From Actinomycetota bacterium (lineage in GTDB: Bacteria > Actinomycetota > Actinomycetes > Nanopelagicales > Nanopelagicaceae): DNA of 9,760 bases. The position numbers and the translations under genes are program-made. The notes beneath the pieces are model-generated. The model had not been told where the DNA came from. It was given only the letters and a program-made list of their open reading frames with translations, and ran no database searches. The first letter of the stretch is position 1; each line of letters opens with the position of its first letter. Below, piece by piece: positions 5,996 through 9,760 of the stretch. The DNA lies in the NCBI GenBank assembly GCA_009924725.1, contig RFRA01000028.1:1-9760 (forward strand), given 5' to 3'.

Positions 5996-8900
5996 ATCGC
6001 CACCTTATTAGATAACCATTGGTTATAGACATCAGATAGTGACCAAGCTGCATCGGCGCGTAGCGATACTCCCCTAGCGCCAGTGCGGCGAACTTCGCCC
6101 CGCACTAACAACAATTGCGAGTTGTAAAGCGTGCTGGCGTAGTCAGTTTGGGCATCAGGGAAAAAGGTGGCATCGCTGCAGCCATAACCATCGTCGAGGG
6201 TTAAGAAAATTACTCGCTTGCCAGATCTAACTGGCGGTGTTTGTAAAGTTACTTTTACGCCAGCAACCAAGATTGCAGTGCGCGAACGCTGCTTTAAAAG
6301 TTCAGATGAACGCACTGCGCCAATTGCATTTAGGAACTCGCCATAGAACTCGATCATATGATGTGTGACATCCATGCCTAGGCGCTCTACTTCGTGTTGC
6401 ACTTTCTCGCTTTCGCGTAGTTCGGGTAAACCACTTGGGATTAGCGCAGGGGGCGCAAAACCAAAAGTTAATTGTGAGCCCGAGACTGCTTGCACTGGCC
6501 CTTGTTGGAGATCACTTAAGTGCAACAACAAATCGCGACGATTTAACTCGGTGGTAGCTAAGTTATGTATCGCATCAAAAGCCCCAGTAAGAATTAGCGA
6601 TTCAATAGTTGGTATTGCCGCCCCAGAGCGACGGAAGAAATCTGCTAAATCAACATAAGGTCGAGCCGCAATAATGCTTTCGATTTCGCGATCACTGATG
6701 CCGCTAACTGTTGATAGTGAAATACGAATTGCACTGCCATTATCTTCAACCCGATAAACCCGATCAGAGTAGTTAATATCAAGCGGAGCAATCGTCAAAC
6801 CTAATTGGCGTACCTCATCGAGAATTAACCGCTTCGGATACATGCCTGGGTCATGGGTTAAAACGCCAGCTAAGAAAGCTGCTGGGTAATGAGTTTTAAG
6901 CCAAGCCGATTGATAAGTGGGCAGTGCAAAGGCTGCAGCATGTGCTTTACAAAAACCAAAGGAGGCAAAAGCGCGTAGAACTTCCCACACTTCGTTAATT
7001 ACCGGCAGCTCAAAACCAGCTTCGGTGGCAGCCGGAAAGAACCAGTCGCAGACCTCTTGTTGGCCATCGCGATCGCCGAGCGCTCTTCGTTTCTCATCAG
7101 CTTGGGCCAATGAGATGCCAGTCATTTGGGCAATGATGCGAATTACTTGTTCGTGAAAGACCACCACGCCTTCAGTTTCGGCCAAAATATCGTGCAGGCG
7201 AGGATGAATTAATTTTGCTGGCGACCAACCATGCCGTGCTTTTAGAAATGGCGTGATCATGTCGCTCTTTACTGGCCCTGGGCGAAAGAGTGAGATTTCA
7301 ATAATTAAATCGTTAAAAGTATTCGGTTCGAGTTTGCCAACTAGTTCGCGCTGACCCGGGCTTTCAATTTGAAATATGCCCAGAGTCTTAGTTGATTTAA
7401 TTAATTCAAAAGTTTTTTCATCATCTAGTGCAACTGCATCGATATCAATACTTTTCGCTTCGGTGCGCTCTACTTCCGATAACGCAAATGAGATACTTGA
7501 TTGCATGCGCACGCCCAAGATATCTAACTTCAACAAACCAACTGCTTCGACATCATCTTTATCAAATTCGACCATCGGGTAACCACCGGCATTTAGCGTT
7601 AATGGCGCTCGATCTAACAAGCCAGCATCGGATAACACCACGGCGCACGGATGCATCGCTAAATGGCGTGGCAAGCCATCGAGGCGTTCTGCTAATGAAA
7701 TAGTCATGGCAGTAAGGGGCGCCGATAAATTCAAACTCTTTAACTCAGGCAGGTTAGCTAGAGCCTGGGAAATATATCTTGCGCGCACATGTGGCAGGGA
7801 CTTAGCAATTAAATCAATCTCGCCGGGCGACATGCCCATGGCAGCGCCAGTATCGCGAATCGCATGGCGAGCTCGATAGGTATCAACCATTGCCACGGTT
7901 GCACATCTTGAAGTATTGCCAGGCTTACTCCAGTCGCTATCACCATAACGCTTGAAAACTAAATCATAAATTTCAAGTCGACGGTCAGATTCAACATCGA
8001 TATCAATATCTGGCAACGCGCGACGAAGTGGTGAGCAAAAACGTTCCATCAATAAACCATGGGTCATTGGTTCAACCCCTGAGATACCAAGTAGATGACA
8101 GATCAATGAACCAGCACCAGAACCACGAGCTGCCACACGAATCGAACGTTCGCGCGCCATGTCGGTGATGTCAGCAACTGTTAAAAAGTATGACTCATAA
8201 CCAAGCGTTGCCACAGTTGCCAGTTCGTCATCTAAGCGTTGCTTAGCTTTAGCAATTGTGACGCTATCGTGATATCGCCAGTTAAGCCCTGATTCGCAAC
8301 GGCTACGCAACAAAGTGCGCATCGCTTGCTGGTTAGCGGCGCCAACCACGTGCGCTTCAGGTAGATGAATTCCACCTAAGCCAATATCGCGAGTCGGCGA
8401 AAGCAGTGCGCGTTCAGCCCATTTGCGAGTTGTCTTTAGTAAATAGCGCGGGGTTCGTTCGCCGGCAGCTAGAGCAATTTCGGAAGCGAGTGCTGCCATC
8501 GCATCGGTTGATTTTAGAAATGCTTCGGCATTGCGTCGTTCGACATGGCGTGGATGCAGCGGCACTAACTGTCTGGCGGCATCGAGAATGTCAGCAATTG
8601 GGCCATCTTCACGATCGCGCATGCGCACAGCATTGCTAAGCACCGCATCTAGATCATGATCACGCGCGAAGATTAACGAGCGCGCAGCATGTGGAGTTGA
8701 TCGTGGGCCACTGCCAGCAACTAAATGCGAAACAATTTCAATGGCATGATCACCAAATAGATCTCGGGTTTTATTAAAAACTTCAATTGCTAAATCGGGT
8801 CGCTTATCAGCGATGGCATAACTAACTGGTGATTCGGGGCCATGCAAAACTTGTAAACCTAAACTGTATTCGCTGAACCGTTCAAGCAGATCTAGGGTAA

Positions 8901-9237
8901 TTACTGGGTTGCGATCAGTTGCGTTTAAATTCAAGCTAGTCATAAAGCGACATAGCGATCGCCAACCACCGTCGCCATTTGCTAGCAGTGTTAGCCGCGG
9001 TAATTTTTTATTGGTAAAGCCAGGTAACTTAATTGCTAAATCAACGCCGATAATTGGTGCGATTCCTTCGGCAACACAACTTTGCGCAAAACGAATTGCT
9101 CCGGCCAAACCATCGCGATCAGTCACTGCTAGCGCTGGCATATTAAATTCGCGGGCGCGGGTAACTAAATCGGCAGGTTGCGTTGTGCCGTACTTAAGGG
9201 AGTACGCGCTAGCAACATGTAGATGAATAAAGCTCAT
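5992..9237 (-). CDS. dnaE2: DnaE2-type DNA polymerase III alpha subunit (error-prone, translesion)
   Basis: This is a 1081-residue C-family polymerase, shorter than replicative DnaE1 (about 1160-1190). The N-terminal PHP domain begins FIHLHVASAYSLKYG, but the usual TDHD metal motif reads TDRD (39-42), suggesting a weakened or lost PHP metal site. The polymerase core shows AARGSGAGSLICHLLGIS (369-386), the catalytic aspartates in PDIDID (409-414) and LKLDILG (third aspartate D572). FHEQVIRI (694-701) and FGFCKAHAAAFALPTYQSAWLK (760-781) follow. An HhH-like region lies near 865-890, and an OB fold lies at about 988-1065 (VAGVKVTLQTPPVRSGK, FLTLDDGYG). The DUF6504 and dinB neighbours and an SOS promoter favour DnaE2 over the replicative enzyme. 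It starts 27 bp after the DUF6504 gene without a clear Shine-Dalgarno and overlaps dinB by 4 nt. Confidence 0.88.
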   Translation of the reverse strand: MSFIHLHVASAYSLKYGTTQPADLVTRAREFNMPALAVTDRDGLAGAIRFAQSCVAEGIAPIIGVDLAIKLPGFTNKKLPRLTLLANGDGGWRSLCRFMTSLNLNATDRNPVITLDLLERFSEYSLGLQVLHGPESPVSYAIADKRPDLAIEVFNKTRDLFGDHAIEIVSHLVAGSGPRSTPHAARSLIFARDHDLDAVLSNAVRMRDREDGPIADILDAARQLVPLHPRHVERRNAEAFLKSTDAMAALASEIALAAGERTPRYLLKTTRKWAERALLSPTRDIGLGGIHLPEAHVVGAANQQAMRTLLRSRCESGLNWRYHDSVTIAKAKQRLDDELATVATLGYESYFLTVADITDMARERSIRVAARGSGAGSLICHLLGISGVEPMTHGLLMERFCSPLRRALPDIDIDVESDRRLEIYDLVFKRYGDSDWSKPGNTSRCATVAMVDTYRARHAIRDTGAAMGMSPGEIDLIAKSLPHVRARYISQALANLPELKSLNLSAPLTAMTISLAERLDGLPRHLAMHPCAVVLSDAGLLDRAPLTLNAGGYPMVEFDKDDVEAVGLLKLDILGVRMQSSISFALSEVERTEAKSIDIDAVALDDEKTFELIKSTKTLGIFQIESPGQRELVGKLEPNTFNDLIIEISLFRPGPVKSDMITPFLKARHGWSPAKLIHPRLHDILAETEGVVVFHEQVIRIIAQMTGISLAQADEKRRALGDRDGQQEVCDWFFPAATEAGFELPVINEVWEVLRAFASFGFCKAHAAAFALPTYQSAWLKTHYPAAFLAGVLTHDPGMYPKRLILDEVRQLGLTIAPLDINYSDRVYRVEDNGSAIRISLSTVSGISDREIESIIAARPYVDLADFFRRSGAAIPTIESLILTGAFDAIHNLATTELNRRDLLLHLSDLQQGPVQAVSGSQLTFGFAPPALIPSGLPELRESEKVQHEVERLGMDVTHHMIEFYGEFLNAIGAVRSSELLKQRSRTAILVAGVKVTLQTPPVRSGKRVIFLTLDDGYGCSDATFFPDAQTDYASTLYNSQLLLVRGEVRRTGARGVSLRADAAWSLSDVYNQWLSNKVAI

Positions 9238-9264
9238 AGTTAAAAGTTCATAGAATTAACGCAG

Positions 9265-9555
9265 CTAAACGCTACGAATAATCCATTGACCCGAGATCTC
9301 ATCGCGTTCGAGTTCGAAGGTAGTTAGCGCCCCAATCGGTGCCGCCTCAACCCGCCAAAGTGCGCGAGCTTGATCATCGGGGCGATAGATGCCATCGCTA
9401 ATTCGGTTCCACCAACCGCCTGCTTCGCACCATCTAGTAAGCACTGCGTGAATTCGAAAGCGTCGACCGCGATAAGAAAATTCAATTGGCGTAGCTGCGC
9501 CATCGGTCATAACTTCTGGGCCGGCAACGACGATAGGTGCGGTATTGGCTGACAT
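9265..9555 (-). CDS. DUF6504 family protein, first gene of the translesion operon
   Basis: This is a 96-residue soluble protein of unknown function. The core reads IEFSYRGRRFRIHAVLTRW, GGWWNRISDG, ALWRVEAAPIG and FELERDEISGQWIIRSV. The pattern of 'F.WRGR.Y.V..VL..W' followed by 'WWRVEA....Y.L..D...W.L..V' is that of DUF6504, which in Actinobacteria sits beside dnaE2 and a Y-family polymerase. I chose the ATG at 9553-9555 because AGGAG (9565-9569) lies 9 nt upstream. A longer reading to 9660 would begin upstream of the promoter and LexA box and codes a low-complexity leader. The gene is first in an operon with dnaE2 and dinB, so a role as accessory factor in translesion synthesis is a reasonable inference, but nothing in the sequence shows a catalytic site. 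Confidence 0.85.
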   Translation of the reverse strand: MSANTAPIVVAGPEVMTDGAATPIEFSYRGRRFRIHAVLTRWCEAGGWWNRISDGIYRPDDQARALWRVEAAPIGALTTFELERDEISGQWIIRSV

Positions 9556-9585
9556 TTTGCGGTGCTCCTGGTTTTCCTGTGGATA

Positions 9586-9603
9586 TTCGAACAGATGTTC
9601 GAA
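9586..9603. promoter_or_regulatory. LexA-binding SOS box
   Basis: The palindrome TTCGAAC-AGAT-GTTCGAA matches the actinobacterial LexA consensus TCGAAC-N4-GTTCGA perfectly, with one more matching base on each side. It lies 31 bp before the DUF6504 start, over the expected transcription start, so LexA would repress the DUF6504-dnaE2-dinB operon until DNA damage. It is about 150 bp from the divergent plus-strand start and may or may not affect that gene. Confidence 0.93.
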
Positions 9604-9625
9604 AAGTACCGCCCCCAACTGACAG
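9603..9625 (-). promoter_or_regulatory. PafBC/RecA-independent damage promoter-like motif of the DUF6504-dnaE2-dinB operon
   Basis: On the minus strand CTGTCAGTT (9625-9617), then 8 nt, then TACTTT (9608-9603) follow the mycobacterial RecA-NDp consensus TTGTCRGTG-N8-TANNNT. The seven central bases TGTCAGT and the TA...T hexamer agree, and the N8 spacing is exact. The -10 touches the LexA box by one base. This suggests activation by PafBC together with LexA control. Binding is inferred; PafB and PafC are not in the window. Confidence 0.6.
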
Positions 9626-9650
9626 GCGCAAGTGGCTGCCGCAGGCGCAA
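9623..9650 (-). repeat. 9-bp direct repeat upstream of the damage promoter
   Basis: TTGCGCCTG occurs twice on the minus strand (9650-9642 and 9631-9623), 19 bp apart start to start. The proximal copy overlaps the left edge of the PafBC-like motif. It may be an activator site or chance; two copies are too few to decide. Confidence 0.4.
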
Positions 9651-9666
9651 CACACCCCAAAATAGT

Positions 9667-9695
9667 TTAACTTTCAACTACTTTTGCACTACTCT
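9667..9695 (+). promoter_or_regulatory. Weak candidate promoter of the divergent plus-strand gene
   Basis: TTAACT (9667-9672) and TACTCT (9690-9695), with a 17-bp spacer, could be -35 and -10 hexamers for the gene starting at 9756. Matches are four and three of six. The rest of 9661-9755 shows no other clear structure. Confidence 0.25.
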
Positions 9696-9755
9696 AGCTA
9701 AGCAAGCAACACATTCAAGCCCCACCACAAACCCAAATAAGTAAGAAGGAGTCCC

Positions 9756-9760
9756 ATGGA
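9756..9760 (+). CDS. Start of a divergent plus-strand gene (only the first codon visible)
   Basis: AAGGAG at 9746-9751 is followed by TCCC and an ATG at 9756-9758. This is a good ribosome binding site and start pair on the strand opposite to the damage operon, and the window ends two bases later. Product unknown. Confidence 0.55.

Noticed and set aside
8909..9226. 105-codon plus-strand open frame opposite dnaE2
   Set aside because: It lies wholly antisense to a well-supported gene, has no Shine-Dalgarno or family motifs, and its composition reflects the opposite strand's codons.
5992..9237. Interpretation as the replicative DnaE1
   Set aside because: The length, the TDRD change in the PHP domain, the SOS promoter and the dinB and DUF6504 neighbours all favour DnaE2. 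A genome-wide search for a second dnaE would be decisive.
9240..9251. Tiny upstream open frame (ATG AAC TTT TAA) just before dnaE2
   Set aside because: It has only three sense codons, no ribosome binding site and no attenuator-like structure nearby, so it is probably chance.
9556..9660. N-terminal extension of the DUF6504 protein to 131 residues starting at 9660
   Set aside because: The extension spans the LexA box and promoter motif and codes an unlikely Ala/Cys-rich leader. The ATG at 9555 has its own AGGAG and fits the family length.

Overview
The window looks like a chromosomal segment of a low-to-mid GC actinobacterium. Base composition is clearly below that of Streptomyces or Mycobacterium, by eye in the mid-40s percent GC. 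The signs of Actinobacteria are the gene order mraZ-rsmH-ftsL-ftsI-murE, a DUF3040 membrane protein, a DUF6504-dnaE2-dinB cassette, a LexA site of the TCGAAC-N4-GTTCGA type, and an RNA element upstream of rsmH that matches the actinobacterial mraW motif. The combination would fit small-genome freshwater lineages such as Nanopelagicales (acI), but that placement is inference. All complete genes are on the minus strand, so transcription runs from high to low coordinates.

Positions 9556-9755 form a divergent intergenic region. On the right, a plus-strand gene starts at the very edge of the window. On the left is the control region of a DNA-damage operon: a near-match to the PafBC/RecA-independent damage promoter, overlapping a perfect LexA box. 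Downstream lie a DUF6504 protein (9265-9555), a DnaE2-type polymerase III alpha subunit (5992-9237), a Y-family polymerase DinB (4775-5995, ATGA overlap) and a two-helix DUF3040 membrane protein (4378-4749). A strong rho-independent terminator lies at 4329-4354. Together the first three genes look like a damage-inducible translesion synthesis module.

Positions 4355-1 hold the start of the division and cell wall (dcw) cluster. Upstream of mraZ is an array of five, possibly seven, G-rich boxes at an exact 10-bp period, the expected architecture of MraZ operators. mraZ (3760-4191) is followed by a 177-bp gap containing a large two-part hairpin with the terminal loop CCUUCCCC. Then come rsmH (2638-3582), an ftsL-like gene (2219-2638), ftsI (400-2226) and the 5' part of murE (1-398). 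These four are packed with 1-8 nt overlaps or a 1-nt gap, so they are very probably translationally coupled.

The most notable points are the dual LexA/PafBC-like control of the mutagenesis operon, the MraZ box array, the mraW-type RNA whose loop can pair with the mraZ ribosome binding site, and an FtsI whose KTG motif reads KTA. I saw no tRNA, rRNA, CRISPR or mobile element.
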